DNA of 64,000 bases from Tubulanus polymorphus (GCF_964204645.1 NC_134029.1:8362850-8426849); one strand, 5' to 3'. Positions 23,511 through 36,295 are shown, counted from the stretch's first letter. A program made the numbers and translations. Notes: a model not told the origin generated them from the sequence alone.

Positions 23511-24369
23511 ATCTTCCAAACCAAATCAAGCGCACGACTTTTACTACAATTCAATTTTCCATCTTAAATCCTCACGTAACGAGGTTTGCCGATGCTAAAA
23601 TTTGGTCTACGGTTCAAATCATTCCAGACGAGGAAGTGAGTAACTTTTTTCTCGCCCGGAAATTGCGAATAAACCATAAGCAGTAAGTTTCGATATCGAA
23701 TTACTTGTTTAATGTTGTTTAATGGCGTGTTTAATGTTGCCTAAAATGTCACGATAAACGAAGAAATGTGAGCAGGTCGGTGTTTTTTTTATCACCATTG
23801 TAGTAAACCCCGCAACAACAGGGTTCAAATGAAGAAAAAATACTTACGATAAGGAATGAAATGTACGTACTGCATATTGAATTGAACAGCGCTGTAGCGC
23901 GACACTGCCCGTTGTTTTAACCTTTTGACTGAGAGTTAAAACATAATTGACGCTATTATATCCCGGTAGATTTCTCAAATATGATCATATTTCATGAAGC
24001 TATTTCCTCAGTTAATACGAAGCATTTTTCCATACGACATAAATTAAGAAAATTCATATAGCTATGGGGAAGATCTGGAACCAGTTGTACGGGTATGAGG
24101 GTGAACGTTGGAAGCGTGAGTTATATGAAAGACAATATTTCTCAAGTCAAATATGCCGCTGTGGACTTATCACCATCGACAACAGTAGAACAGAATCATG
24201 CGGCAAGCAATGTTAGTCATACGACAGTGCAAACCCATTTGAACTAACAACTAAACTAGTCCTATATCTAAGACCATGCGGGACACAAACCTAAAAAACG
24301 GAAAATGCGGTTTTAGCTCCTTATAGTTCTCTCCAATTTTGAATCAATAGATTAGATGGCCGGTTCATT
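23511..24369. other. No recognisable gene
   Basis: AT-rich unique sequence. Nothing supported. Confidence 0.45.
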
Positions 24370-24606
24370 CGCTTGCCAATTCAGGCTGGATAGAAAATTA
24401 TCGCTCATCAGAACAGGATATTTCCAATTACGTACTTCGATTTTAACCAAATATTCTGTAAATATTCTCAATTTTGTACTCTTTCAAATTCTAAGCCTAC
24501 ATTCCTTACACCTGTCGATAGGTTTTTAAACTTATTATCTGTTCTCAAAGTGTAACTATTCTACCATTCTAAGTCCTGTTTCGTTCCCGGCAGGTGTGGT
24601 GGGTTT
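24370..24606 (+). mobile_element. Family M, LINE- or SINE-like 3' segment
   Basis: Shares CGCTTGCC(A/G)(A/G)TTCAG, TTTCCAATTACGTACTTCGA, and GTTTCGTTCCCGGCAGGTGT followed by GGTGGGTTT with the copy at 59821. It ends without the AAATAAATAAATAAA tail of that copy. Class (LINE 3' UTR or SINE) is not decided. Confidence 0.55.
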
Positions 24607-26374
24607 TCACCTCACCCGATCATAGGCATTCTAAGTGGACCGTTAAATAACTTTTTCACCAAGTGTAGTACTTAAGTCGTTATCTTAATCTCGATAATCT
24701 TAAATTTCAGTCGGAAATTGAGTTCTAAGAATGGAATGGGCAAAGTCTGGAAAAATAGCCTGCGGACTGTTGCTGCGAGTCGATCGAACTGCGACAAGGT
24801 CAAACATCTGATTTGCTCATTAATCACTATCAATCAACAAAATCCGTTTCGAAATCTACCTATTTCACATTCCCATTACTAAGATAAAAATAATTTTCTT
24901 CTACTTGATTCATTTCCGTTCTTTCTGCTTTTTTGCCGCCGGGGTCGGGTCCCATTCGAAAAAATGGCTCCGACGACGACGAAATCTCGGCGGCATTGTT
25001 CTCGCGGCAGGAAATACCGAATATCCGAACGTCGGCTGTTTAATCATCGCTAAAATGAAAATTGGATGTTATTGTTATCGCGAGATTGGTAGCCGCGTCC
25101 GGGTCACACTTTTCACCGACTGAGCGTTGGTCGAGCGAATGACGAAGAACAAAGCTACTCGCGAAAAAATCGACGTCGTTCCTTTCTTCGAATCTGTAGA
25201 TCTACGAAAATCACGGGTCGTTCAAATAATGACGAGGACTTCTTTGTCCGTCGTCGAATACGGTGATTATCGTTTCGATAATGGTCACCGAGTAAGACCA
25301 TTTGGCCGTCAGGGGTGACCGGCCTAGGGTGACGGGGACTTTGAAGCTAAAGAAATCGTTCGGCTTCTAAAGATTCAGATTTCCGGCCATAGTAATGGTC
25401 ACCTTCTGTCAGACGCGGTCACTCATTCTTTACACAGGGAAAAAAGATCTCAAAAAGATTGTTACTACTGATTGAAAACCGGTCGGACCAACAAGCGAAA
25501 GACGCCCACAGTATTCTATCCAGGGGGGAGGTGGAAGGGAATTATACGGTAAGGGGTCAATTTATTTCTATAGCCTATAGATCGACCGGGTCAATCCTGA
25601 ATCTACTTGTAACAAATACGCTGAGTTTTTGCGCAGTTATTGTCCGGCCGTGTGTTAAGAAAATCAAAAAAAGTGAACGAAAAATTCCAACGGTGATGAA
25701 CGAATAACAAAAAACAATGTTTCTCAAAAAGCTTTTCAGTGAGGGCTTGTATGAATGAAAGAATGAATGAATAGAAAAAAAGAAATACGCTAGCTACATC
25801 CCACGTCCTTTCATACAAAAACAGCTACGATGTCTGGTCGCAAGATTTTAGCACTCGGTTTCGAAAGACATTTCGTTAATTAGTTCTTTTCAATTCTATC
25901 GGTTTTCAAAGGTGAGAAATATCGCGCCGCGACAGCTTCAAAGAATCTCCAGATCAAGAGATGTATTTCCTCCCGAGGAAATCGAGCGACTCGCTCATAA
26001 AAGTATTTCGTTACAATTAAAATAATCAAGAATATTGGCAAAAATTGTGGTAGAAAAATGGACGTATTGGTTATCGTAGACAAAAAGTGACTGTCTAGCT
26101 TCATAAGATCTTTCACTTCACATCCTAATCACATCCTTGTTTTGATTTATACATGTACAAGCCATAGGCGACGGTTCTCACAGGATCAGATGCGAACTTC
26201 AAAATTACCATGCGTTTGTTCCGATTGCATTTTGGATATGTTGTATCTAGGGCCAATAGTTGAAATTTGTCAAGGCAACTTTTTGAATTTCGACCCCATT
26301 CCTCAGTTATGAAGTCATCCTCAAGGTCATGTCACTGAAAAACAGTTTTAATGCCTAGTTCTGCCGCTAGGTGG
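24607..26374. other. No recognisable gene; CpG-rich stretch
   Basis: From about 24930 to 25320 the DNA is rich in CGACGACG, CGTCG and CGAAAT words. Frames of 72, 63 and 82 codons there are unrecognised. The remainder is unremarkable. Confidence 0.5.
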
Positions 26375-26595
26375 CTTACTGACTGACTGACTGCCTGACT
26401 GCCTGTGTGCCAGCCTGCCAGCCAGCCAGCCTGCCTGCCAGCCAGCCAGACAGACAGGGAAACAGACTGATAGGGAAACAGACAGACAGATAGATAGAAA
26501 CAGACAGACAGACGGATAGATAGAAACAGACAGACAGATAGATAGAAATAGACAGACAGACGGACGGACGGACGGACGGACGAACGGACGGACAT
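26375..26595. repeat. Compound tetranucleotide microsatellite (CTGA, CTGC, CCAG, CAGA, GATA, GACG)
   Basis: A single 220-bp array moves through related tetranucleotides: ACTG/CTGA, then GCCT/GCCA, then CAGA, then blocks of CAGA plus GATA separated by GAAA, and finally GACG repeats. GATAGAAACAGACAGACAGA-like blocks recur three to four times as a higher-order unit of about 30-40 bp. The reverse frames read as runs of SVCLSVRLS and are artefacts. Confidence 0.96.
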
Positions 26596-27804
26596 GCCAT
26601 ATCGTATCTTTGAGTATGCTGTTATTTGAAAGACTCTGGGGTTTTTCTTGTCACAACCGCATTTGAATTACATCTTAAGCTACAATAAATATCACTTGTA
26701 GGCAACCTTTCTAAGCCCACTGGCATTAAGATGACTGTTTTAAGAAGTGAAAATGATTCAAGTCAAATATTAGTACGAGCATCCTAAAAACTTGTTAACT
26801 TCATCATTATCCATCTATCTAATGACCCTCGTGCTGAGGGTACCCTTGAGGGATCAAATCGAAGAACAGCTATATTACTAAGTAGCTACTGGCCCATAGA
26901 AATCCACAATCAATCTGGTCATGATTTGATAATACCGTAAGACTGGAAGTGATTTGTAGAAATACCGGGCCCCATCCCTAGGACACTACTGGTAGTCAAA
27001 GTTAAGTTTAAGTTAGTTTATCAGGTGTTCGACACTGTCCAATAACTACTCCCTCTGAAATCTTAGAGATAAATCTGAATTGCAAACGGTATTCAAAACC
27101 ACCAGTTACTCAAGCTAATCACGAATGGATTTGGATAAGCGCGAATCGAATTAAGACGGATTAAGTGACCATTGCTCATTTGCCCCACCCCATCCCGCCT
27201 ACTAAAGGGTTAATTCAGTTTAACAACTCGATTAACGCGATCAATCGCACGTCGTTAACTGCGGTCATGTACGTATCGAAATGAAAATACGATTACCAAA
27301 GTTAGATATAATGCGAAGACGAGAGCGTCGCGGCATTCGCGGTGTAGTTTAGAAGAGTTTCAGTGACGTCATTCGGTCGGCGCTTCTCTTCGGTTAGCTA
27401 TGCAAATCCGACTCAATCAAACAATCGACAGAGAAAACAAAAGATTTAACGAAAATGCGATTAATTTTGGACGACGGGCGACGGCTGATTACGCGATGTA
27501 ATTAATCTTGATTAGTTGAAGAGCTTTCGAGAGGGTGAGCCGAATGATGACAGAGAGAGAGAGAAAGAGAGAGGAGAGAGAGAACTGATTAATATCATTA
27601 TAGATAGTGCAGTTTGTGTCCGGTAAATAAGAGCCACTGAGCTCACTTGCCAGAAGTAGTTTTGATTTCAGGGACATAGTCGTTGTATGAAAGTTAGCGC
27701 TGGAGGCGTAGACAACGAACGCCTGAATCTAATAACATTCGAATGCATCTAAGCTCGCTTGGTCAGGAGCTAAGTGAAGTCATAATCATACATATTTAAG
27801 TCGG
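26596..27804. other. No recognisable gene; short GA-rich tract
   Basis: A GAGAGA-rich purine run lies at 27549-27585. The interval 27230-27480 is moderately CpG-rich. No frame is recognised. Confidence 0.5.
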
Positions 27805-27975
27805 CCATTTTGGATGATATCATGACCTAGTTTGGTCATGTTATGATAGACCATTCCATTTCACATTCTCATGTGAAAAATGAAAGCTCCGCATTGAATA
27901 TCATATCGGTCTATAGCCGAACATTTTGCATTTTCAGAATCCAATATGGTCATCAATCGGCCATCTTAGATCTGA
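27805..27975 (+). repeat. Family G unit, solitary diverged copy
   Basis: TCGGCCATTTTGGATGATAT, CATGACCTA, CACATTCTCATGTGAAAAAT, and TCATCAATCGGCCATCTTAG match the unit of the array at 11229-11785 in the same order, here about one unit long. Confidence 0.6.
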
Positions 27976-29216
27976 ATACCATAAATATCAAACTCATCCC
28001 AGATTTTATGGTCATACAAAATATATCCGAACATGATGTGGTCTGTAGAGTGTTCACAAGAAACCTGATTCGAGCACTGATGCCAGACCACCACTAAGAC
28101 CCAGGGGTGCAGCATAAAAAACGAATCAAATTCAAACTTAAAACTGCAGCCATTTGACCACAATGGTTTTTTTTGTTGGCTTGTTTCACCTATAGGGTGA
28201 GATCCTGTGGAACTGAGTCTAGTCGTAACTTCAATCCAGAAGAGGGAGAGGGGAGATAATTTGATTTACCGGTTAATGTCGAGTGACTCAAGAGGAAATG
28301 AGGAATTACGAAATATAAACAATTCATTGACGATGGTAAGACCCATTACAGGATCCACCTGGGTTGGTTGATAGCAGACATAAACATATCAGCATGAACT
28401 TCCTCACTGGTAGGCTATAGGCTAGTTCACTAATTTCCTCACAGAGGGAGATACCTTCCAAATAAAGGCCGATGATGTTTTGTACTTCATTTTGTTTTTT
28501 GATTTTCTTTTACTAAATCTAATGCCCCCTCGTAATCATTCCGATTTTAAACTATGCTAAAAAAACATTCCCACGTTTATCTAGGACCAAAATTGTCATG
28601 TCGACATTAAACACCCCACCCAACAACCTTCAACCGATTTATATAGTTATCTAGATGAAGCACGAGGGGAGGGGGCGATTTAGGAATAATAATCTTACGT
28701 CGAACGTCGTTTTCGAATCATCAGACGCGGTAGCGGACGTGTTTCGCGCAATGAATTTAACACCGGCGACGATGTTTTATAGATTTGTATTGGATAGATT
28801 ACGTTTTGCCGCTTGACGACGATTTTTTCGCACCGATGGCATCCGATGCCACTACGCGCCGCGGAGCCTGCTACGAAGATCCACGACTATCCGCCATCGT
28901 CGTCGTCGTGCTGACGATGATTATGTAAACATCAGTCAGTTGCCGTACCCTACGGGCAAAACTTGCTCTAAATTGATAGCTTTCAAGCCTTAATGATAAG
29001 GTGTCATGCCACAATAAACTGATTTGATTTGCAACTCCGAGAGCATGGCTAATGACTTCACATTCAAAAACTATCGCTTTGGATTTTTTGCCGGCTTTTG
29101 TAAAAATCTAACGACTAGTTACCATAGCGACTAATTCAAAGAAAAATTTTACTGGCTATACAAAGAGAATATACTGTCATGATTTTACGATTTATCCTGA
29201 AATTTTACGGCGTTAC
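27976..29216. other. No recognisable gene; LINE-like 3' tail near 29000
   Basis: The words GCCACAATAAACTGATTTGA, TTTG at about 29009-29030 resemble the 3' tail of CR1/L2-type LINEs (polyadenylation-like AATAAA followed by ATTTG repeats), but only the tail is seen. A CGTCGTCG-rich patch covers about 28690-28930. Confidence 0.4.
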
Positions 29217-29530
29217 AGCCGTGATCATACAAGCGTTTTTTGGCCCGCACCAAACAAATTTGGCCCGGAACAACTGTTCACAAGGGCGCCAAATGGTTTG
29301 TTGGGTGACCAAAAGTCTCGAACCAGGCCTGAGCCAAATTTTTGCAAGGGACAACTTGTTCCGATTAAATTGCAACCGGTTACAAAAATGACCCACTTCG
29401 CTTCGTTTATGCATTGTTTAAGTGGTTTACATGTGAACGTGCCCTCTAATTAGGCATGGGCTAAATTTGGCTCGGGCCTTGATTCATACCAATTCGGCCC
29501 GGGCTAAATCATCTCTGTGTGATCGCGGCT
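29217..29530 (+). mobile_element. Family A MITE, near full length
   Basis: Begins AGCCGTGATCATACAAGCG and ends ATCTCTGTGTGATCGCGGCT. At 314 bp it contains all modules in order, including GGAACAACTGTTCACA, GCAACCGGTTACAAAAATGA, TTTACATGTGAACGTG and AATTAGGCATGGGCTAAATT. Flanking 9-mers do not match, so the target duplication has decayed or the ends have shifted. Confidence 0.85.
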
Positions 29531-29792
29531 TGTATTTAGATCATTATTAGTTGTTTTGTTCATCGCACCAGCTAACTCTGTGTAGCATTGATAAACTGAT
29601 CCTTAGAAATGATGCCATTAGCCCGTTGTTCAAATATTGCTCAAGACAATATTCAATGAAGTAAGGCAAGCCGTTGATATTTTAGAGCTGTGTGTGACTC
29701 TGATGATCTGAAAACTGGTTTATGTTTGACTGTGACCAACGCAATGGATATCGACACAACCGACATATTGGCAACTGGGTAAGCTTGTGATA

Positions 29793-30098
29793 AGCTGCAA
29801 TCACACGCAGACGATTTAGCCCGGGTTGATTTGGCCCAGGTCAGACCCCAGTCAAATTTGGCCCGTGCTTAATAAGAGATCGCGTGCACAAGTGAACTAC
29901 TTACTTGATACTAAACAATGTTATCACTAAGCGAGTACAGTCACTTCCGGTGCTAAAACTTGGCACAGGCCTGGGCCGACGTATTTGGTCAGGCCGGATT
30001 TGGCACGTACTAACAGCCACAGACCTATTAGCACCAGTGTGAATGGTTGGTCAGGATCAAATTTGGTACAGATCAAAAATGCTCTTGTGGTCGCAGCT
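29793..30098 (-). mobile_element. Family A MITE, near full length, inverted
   Basis: Starts AAGCTGCAATCACACGCAGA and ends GCTCTTGTGGTCGCAGCT, carrying the family modules in reverse order (GTCAAATTTGGCCCGTGC, AAGAGATCGCGTGCACAAGT, GTCACTTCCGGTGCTAAAAC). It faces the copy at 29217-29530 across about 260 bp, so the two could form a large inverted repeat. Confidence 0.85.
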
Positions 30099-30715
30099 TA
30101 AGGTGTGCTAGTCACAGTTACAAGGGGGCCTGAAAGTCTTCCGGATACAGCGACTCAAAGTTTCAAGTCGAATTCAAGTTCTTTCTCAAGAGTTCGGCTA
30201 CGACGTTAACTGACGGAAGCGAGCGCACGGATTCTAACCAATCAGCTTCATTCAGAATATGCGATCGGGGAAGTTGAAGAAATACTTGCCGATTAGATTA
30301 AGTTCAATTACATAAATGACACTTTATTTCCGACGTACAGAATTCTTTAAAATCAAACTGAAGTATGTTATGAAATGAAAAGCAAAAAAACTTTTCGAAC
30401 TCATAAAAACGAGAACCTGCTGAAGAGCGGGAAATTTCTCGACACAATCTGGTCGAAGAACACTTCTCGGTCGAATCAAAACTGCGTCTTCAATTTGAAA
30501 TTCAAATCGCGAGAATTGAAGAATTTACCGAATGAAATCATATTGAATTAATGAACGCATCTGAACGCACGTTCTCGTGAATCTTTTACGCAGACGGCAA
30601 TGCATAACTTACGACACCTCAACGAACGATGGCTATTAATCTCATCTGCAAATTTTTTTAGATTCACGAAATTTTTACCGAAAATAGCTTAGAAGCATTT
30701 TATGAGTAAGATCAG
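30099..30715. other. No recognisable gene
   Basis: AT-rich sequence with CGAAT/TCGAA words. Nothing supported. Confidence 0.45.
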
Positions 30716-31046
30716 GCTATCATCATGGACAAACTCACACGAGCGTTTTTAGCCTGTGTCAAATTTGGCCCGGAAGAACTGTTCACACAGGTGCCAATGG
30801 GGAAATTTGGCACAATAAAAAATGTCGGAGCAGGCCAGAGCCAAATTCTGGCACAGGTCAAATCATTGCGAGTGAATTGCAACTGGTTCCGGAAGTGACT
30901 AACATCGCTTTGTTTAAGCATTGTTTAGTATCGAGCCAGTGGTTTACATGTGAACACGCACTCCAATTAGGCATGGGCCAAATTTGACTCAGACCTGATC
31001 CATGTCAATTTGGCCCGGGCCAAATCATCTCCATCTGATCGCGGCT
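30716..31046 (+). mobile_element. Family A MITE, near full length
   Basis: The left end is degraded (ACTCACACGAGCGTTTTTAG) and the right end is TCCATCTGATCGCGGCT. It has GCCCGGAAGAACTGTTCACA, AATTGCAACTGGTTCCGGAA, AGTATCGAGCCAGTGGTTTA and AATTAGGCATGGGCCAAATT. The extra length comes from the unclear left limit. Confidence 0.8.
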
Positions 31047-31614
31047 ATAAAATGCCAATAGATTCCTAGTCTTTAATATGAGAAAACAAATGATTGGTAC
31101 AAAATCTGCAAAAGGATTAATCAATTCGTCTCGAAATTACATCTGCTTAGTGCTTAGAAGAAATTCTGTACAAATTCGAGAAATGTAGACATGAGATGAA
31201 AAAAATAGGAATTGGCGCATATATATCACAGAAGAATGAAAATGTGTTCCCAGAATTAATCACAACTTCTGTTGCCTTGGTTGTCTTAAATTGCTTTTGA
31301 AATATATTGAAAATGACATAGCCGGAAGCCCATCAACGATATGAGTTTTGCGAGTGAAATTCTTGCAACAAGTTTTGCTTCTCCCAGTCAACACAGATCT
31401 AATTAAAAAGCCAAGAAATGTCATTTCGTCTATTCCTACATATTTCAGGGAGTGCCTGCCTTGTCGACATCCTGTCCCTTACTCTCCTATTATGAACGTT
31501 GTTCCGATGCGCCACAAGTGTAAGTCATAATTCGTTCATTTTCATTATCTTTAGGTTCCAGAATCTGAAATTGTTCTCTTTTTTTTTTTTATAGTTTTCA
31601 TTAACAAATGATTT
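31047..31614. other. No recognisable gene
   Basis: AT-rich. An 11-bp T run lies near 31580. Nothing supported. Confidence 0.45.
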
Positions 31615-31615
31615 C

Positions 31616-31870
31616 AAGGGCAGGTCTAGGATTCTTTGAAAGACCAGCAAATTGAAAAAGGAAATTAATTTGAAAAGGGTAGAATGCACGGGCTGCTAGC
31701 AAAGCATTGGTGGGGGCTTTGAAGGCCCTACTATAGAAATTCGAAGATCAAAAAGGCATTTTCTGGCCATTAACGGACCATACTTGATTTATCTTTTTTT
31801 TCAGACTTTTTGTTAGGAATATTCGAATTTTAAAGGGGTTCACTAGGGTCCACCCCCTAAATCTGCCCTT
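31616..31870. mobile_element. Family J TIR element, complete
   Basis: AAGGGCAGGTCTAGG at the left and the inverted AAGGGCAGATTTAGG at the right give a 15-bp TIR with two mismatches around a 255-bp element. Related copies are at 38367, 47491, 52924 and 58532. Short, non-coding and with GGATCNAGG-type ends, it resembles hAT-type MITEs, but no 8-bp target duplication is clear. Confidence 0.7.
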
Positions 31871-32401
31871 GAATTTCAATTCAAAAGTGACCCGAATAAC
31901 TAGGCCTACTTATAGCGAACCTCGTGTTCTTCCTCGCTGGACAGTAATACCTCATCCTTGCTATACAGTAATACCTCAATTAGGTCAAACTGGACTGAAG
32001 CTGCCATTTACGATCTTAAACTATCAATACTTTAGACGGTGTGATCATTCGTTCTGTTGACAGTTATGTCCATTTTATGTATTTTTGATTAGAGGCGAAT
32101 GTGTTAGTACATGGTTAGATCAAATCTCCTAGCAGCTGATGAGCTTGTTCTCGCCGATAGAACGGGTCTATATCACCATAAGGCGAGTTGTTTTCCATGC
32201 TCTCGACGGATAGGGACAATTTCCGATTAAGTAACATAAATTCATTATGTTTCTTGTTTTTTGCTATGCGGATTATACCTGATGACACAACTATGACCTA
32301 AAAGTGACATATCATAGTGTTCTTCCATTTCGTCTTAAAAAGTGACATTTCAAAGGAACATTCGATTACGAACTTTAAAGTCGTAAGAGGCACATAAGCG
32401 T
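31871..32401. other. No recognisable gene; small imperfect duplication
   Basis: ACAGTAATACCTCA occurs twice at about 31940-31980, a small local duplication. Otherwise nothing is supported. Confidence 0.45.
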
Positions 32402-32668
32402 GAATTTTGACTAAGCCACATTCACATGAGCTTCTTTTGCCTGGGCAACTGGTCGGAACTGACCGAGCCAAAGCAGGAGTAAAACTGTTGCATGCAAATT
32501 GTGACTGGTTCCGGAAGTGACTCATGTCGCTTTGTTTGAGCATTGTTTAGTATCAAGTGAATGGTTTAGGTGTTAACGCGCTCTCTAATTAGGCACGGGC
32601 CAAACTTGACTCTGGCCTGATCCGTGCCAATTTGGCCACGGCCAAATGGTCTCCGTGTGATCCCGGCT
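32402..32668 (+). mobile_element. Family A MITE, left part degraded
   Basis: Contains AATTGTGACTGGTTCCGGAA, TTTGTTTGAGCATTGTTTAG, AATTAGGCACGGGCCAAACT and the right end TCTCCGTGTGATCCCGGCT. The left third is shortened. Confidence 0.8.
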
Positions 32669-33779
32669 ATTAAAGAAACATTTGATTCTGAACTTTTAAA
32701 CGTCATAAGAGGCACATAAGTGTGAATTTTGATTTGGAATAACAACATTGACTCAGTTCTTCCCGTTAATTTGAGTAGTGGGTAGTTTTCCCGCAATAGG
32801 GACATCCAGTCGATCCGAAACATGAGCAGTTTTATTGACACATGACAGAACATCGTCAATACCCGCTTATGATAGCATAGATGGGTTACATTCGTCGGTA
32901 TCATCACGGATGACCAGCTCGTCCAGTCGTGGTCAACGGCAGCTACTCTTGCGGGTAAGCAGCCGCGACAGATACCACACGAGGAGCTGAGCTGAGCTCG
33001 TGCATGTATATAGTATAAGTTACATAACCAGTCTTACTACTGGAAGACTCCGCACGTATTTTCAGCCCGAGTGATTTCAGTTGCTATTAACTATGTAACC
33101 CAATTACGGCGGGAAAGTAAGCGTGACAAGTAATTATTAATGAAGATGGTATCTTTTACCGCACGTTATCATTCATTATAGTATGATTCACTAGAACGCC
33201 ATGCGCGTTAAGTACGAACTAGCTACATATACGCCGCATCTCCTACTAAACTCGATGAGTACCGCAAATCCGCGATTAGCGGCGGATTAAACGTTTCCGA
33301 TTTTAAAAGCGTCTCGTCGTAAATTTTCAATAGGTTTACACGGTTGAAAGGTCGATCGAATCCATCACAATCGTCGTTGATTAAAATCGTTGTTTGCTCA
33401 GCGTAATGGTCGAAATGTTGGTTACATCTTCCGGCTCGGAAATGAAAGAACTAGCTCACCATAACATACAAATGTTTATCGAAATCATTAGAATTATCAT
33501 ATATCTAGCGACTTACTATATATTACAGTTTCTATAGAGAAGTGACTATCCATTCCGATTGAAGAAAATTTTCAAATTCAATTCCTTAATTTCCAAATTT
33601 AATTTCTAGCAAAACAATCCATAAATTAATAATAATCAGCTGAAATGGGCTCCATGAAATTTTGTCACCGAAGATAAAACTGGTTTAACTAACTGGCCCA
33701 AGTTGACACTGATACAAAATACATAAAACCGGACCCTAGGGTTCAAATGAAATCTGCTCCATGAAAAATTGGTACCAAG
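32669..33779. other. No recognisable gene
   Basis: A 113-codon minus frame at 32566-32907 overlaps family A and is unrecognised. The stretch 33170-33430 has many CGTCG/CGATCG words. Confidence 0.45.
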
Positions 33780-34038
33780 GTTGGTTTGGCAAAATTTGGC
33801 TCAGGCCGATCGATGCTTGCTTGGCTCGAACAAAGACGTTTAACCAAACACAGTTGAATTATTGCGTGAGAATTGCAACTGGTTCCGGAAGTGACTCAGT
33901 TAGCATTGTATAAGCATTGTTCAGTATTGAGTGACTTGTGACGTAAACACGCTCTCTTATCAGGCATGGGCCAAATTTGTCTCCGGCCTGATCCGGGCCA
34001 ATTCAGACCTTGCCGAATATCAATGTGGGATCTCAGCT
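33780..34038 (+). mobile_element. Family A MITE, left end missing
   Basis: AAAATTTGGCTCAGGCCGAT, ATTGCAACTGGTTCCGGAAG, AGCATTGTTCAGTATTGAGT and a degraded right end (CAATGTGGGATCTCAGCT). The 129-codon and 112-codon frames nearby use this repeat and are not genes. Confidence 0.75.
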
Positions 34039-34983
34039 CAAAAATTATCTCTGAAAGCGGATCCTCTAGGGTTGAAGTTGAAAATGTGGTCATTAACCAT
34101 CGACTCGGAACGAGGTTCAACTTCTGGGAAATGACCCACCAGGGGGGAAAAAGAAAGCCGAGTGAAAATTTTAATCGATCGAAAAATGAAATACGCAAAT
34201 TGAGAACAAGCCGAACCCGATGCGTGGTGTACACAATGCGGAGAATACCGTTTGAGGTAGAGAGATCATTAATTATTCAAGCGTTGATGTCTGTAACCAT
34301 GCGGCGGCTCCGCGATTACGCTGTTTTTTCCAGAATTCATCAAATAAAGCTTTAATAAATTTTCAATTAAGTCACGAAGCAGAAAAAACAATTCGAAATT
34401 GGATTCCCCTCGATGAAGAATTGATAATTAGGCTAAAGGTGATGGGCACGCGAGTTTCTCGTGTACCGAGCGTTCGACATGAGAAATATTTCAAATGTCT
34501 TCGTTCGGCGTTTACGTAATGACAGATGCCGCGACCCCGATTGCAACGTAGTTAAGATGAATAATTGATCGAAAACTAATCAATTTGGACCTCTGGTACA
34601 GAAAAAATCTTTGATCAATCGGAATATCGCACAAGGGGATTGCATTGGTAAATGGGGTGCTGGTTAGCTCAATAACTAAAAGTTGAATTTACCATATGGC
34701 TTAGATTAAAATTAGGGCAAACTCTTATCAACTTTTTAGCAACTGAAACCCGATAGATAACTTCAACTAACCAACTTTGGAGCAACTGGGCTCAGTTGTG
34801 ACCTAACAATTACTGGAGTTAATTTGAAAACTTTTGAAAAATTCCACCCTAGTATGTTGAATTAGAGGCCTACCATCATAATGTATCTGACACACTGAAA
34901 TGGTAACCAAAAAATACATTCTTCTTATATCTACAGTTGTTAGATTGGCTATAGAACTTAAAATGATCTAAAATGAACTAGCC
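34039..34983. other. No recognisable gene
   Basis: AT-rich. The stretch 34640-34840 has several TTAACT and AGTTGNNACT words suggestive of a decayed palindromic MITE, but I cannot set limits. Confidence 0.4.
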
Positions 34984-35093
34984 CCTGGGGCCAGTTGCAC
35001 AGCCGTGACTGAAGTCATTAGATTGGCTATAGAACTTAGTTGGTCTTAGACTGGTCTTAAGTCTAAGCCATGAGTATGCAACTAGCCCCTGAT
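34984..35093. mobile_element. Family E MITE
   Basis: Left end CTGGGGCCAGTTGCACAG and right end GTATGCAACTAGCCCCTG are inverted copies. Inside are GACTGAAGTC, AGATTGGC(T)ATAGAACTTA and GGTCTTAAGTCTAAGCCATG. Related blocks at about 43196-43290 and 43430-43560 repeat the GGTCTTAA(A/G)TCTAAGCCATGACTATGGA section. Confidence 0.65.
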
Positions 35094-36295
35094 GTATAGA
35101 AAGGGTCTTCACAACTCACCATTAACAAGGAAGGTACTGGGGTCCTTTTGTTTGTAAAGTTATTCATTTTTTCAAATGATGGTTGAATGGATATATAAAT
35201 CACTAATGATGTAGTCCCAAAATGTGCTGAAGAACCAAAAAATCTCCAGCAAATGCCCGATAAGGTCAATAGTTCTATCATTTTATACGCAATTCTTGAA
35301 AAGCCAACTGTATTTCTATGGAAAGTCAATAGTTTGGAAATGCAAGAGGATGTATATTGACAACTGGGATCTCAGGAACTGATGCTGCCAATCTCTTTGA
35401 TTGTTGTCACTGAAAGTCACTAGTGCCATAGATCAGAGTGTAAAGATAGTCTAGTTAAAACCTAGCTTAACCTCAGTTTCAAAAACCTTTATTTGAAGTA
35501 CAAGGATGAGAGAACACTGCACAGTACCATAATTTCACTATTTGCGGGCAACGACAAATTCATCGGCTATTTTCAATTACGTGGTAACCTTATAAAGCGG
35601 TTGATAGACGCCTCTTTTTTCAGTACGGTCCATAAAATCGTCTCCGGAGTATTCAACAACAAGGAAACACTCGACTGATAAAGCGAAGTCGTGTTCGCTG
35701 CCGGTATCCGCCATCAAAAAATACTATACCATTTCGCCACGAGGAAAAACCTCATGAATATAACATGCTCCGCACAATGAGAGTAGCCACGCATCGCGCA
35801 AACATTCCGCCACTGAATAGGCAATAATTTTCCTTTATAGCCACTTAAAATTTTACCTGACCGGACACTTAAACGCAACCGGCAGCGACGGCTGGCCAGC
35901 GGCGCTGCGATCCGGCACGCAGCGCTCCTGACAAAAATTACGCAATCAACATTGATGGTCGTTATAAATCAAATCCACCGCTCGGACCCGGCGCGCTATT
36001 ACGTAGCTGTTTGTCATGACTGCCGGGTTGAGGATCGTTTTTTTTTCGCGATCGAGAAAAAGTGGAGAGTTTTATTGCCAGTGTCAAGTGCGCAGGCCAA
36101 AATTGATGGTATCGCCGCTGGCAATGCGACCGTATATCGTTAACCGTATAGACATTTAACCCGTTAAGGCCGGCAAAGGCAAACATTCCTCATTTTGATG
36201 TGAAAGCATGTGAAAATGAAAGATTTTTCTCACTTTGTTTTGTGACTTAAACCACGTTCACAGTAATGCCGAACTCAGGTCAACTAAGATCCGAT
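35094..36295. other. No recognisable gene; CpG-rich patch
   Basis: Between about 35860 and 36140 the sequence is CpG-rich (CGGCAGCGACGGCTGGCCAG). Opposed frames of 63 and 74 codons at 35952-36186 are unrecognised. Confidence 0.45.

Noticed and set aside
32133-32165. Another hammerhead-like site beginning CTGATGAG
   Set aside because: There is no GAAA box after a pairing stem at the right distance.
33896-34355. Opposed frames of 112 and 129 codons
   Set aside because: They overlap each other and a family A copy, so they are repeat shadows.
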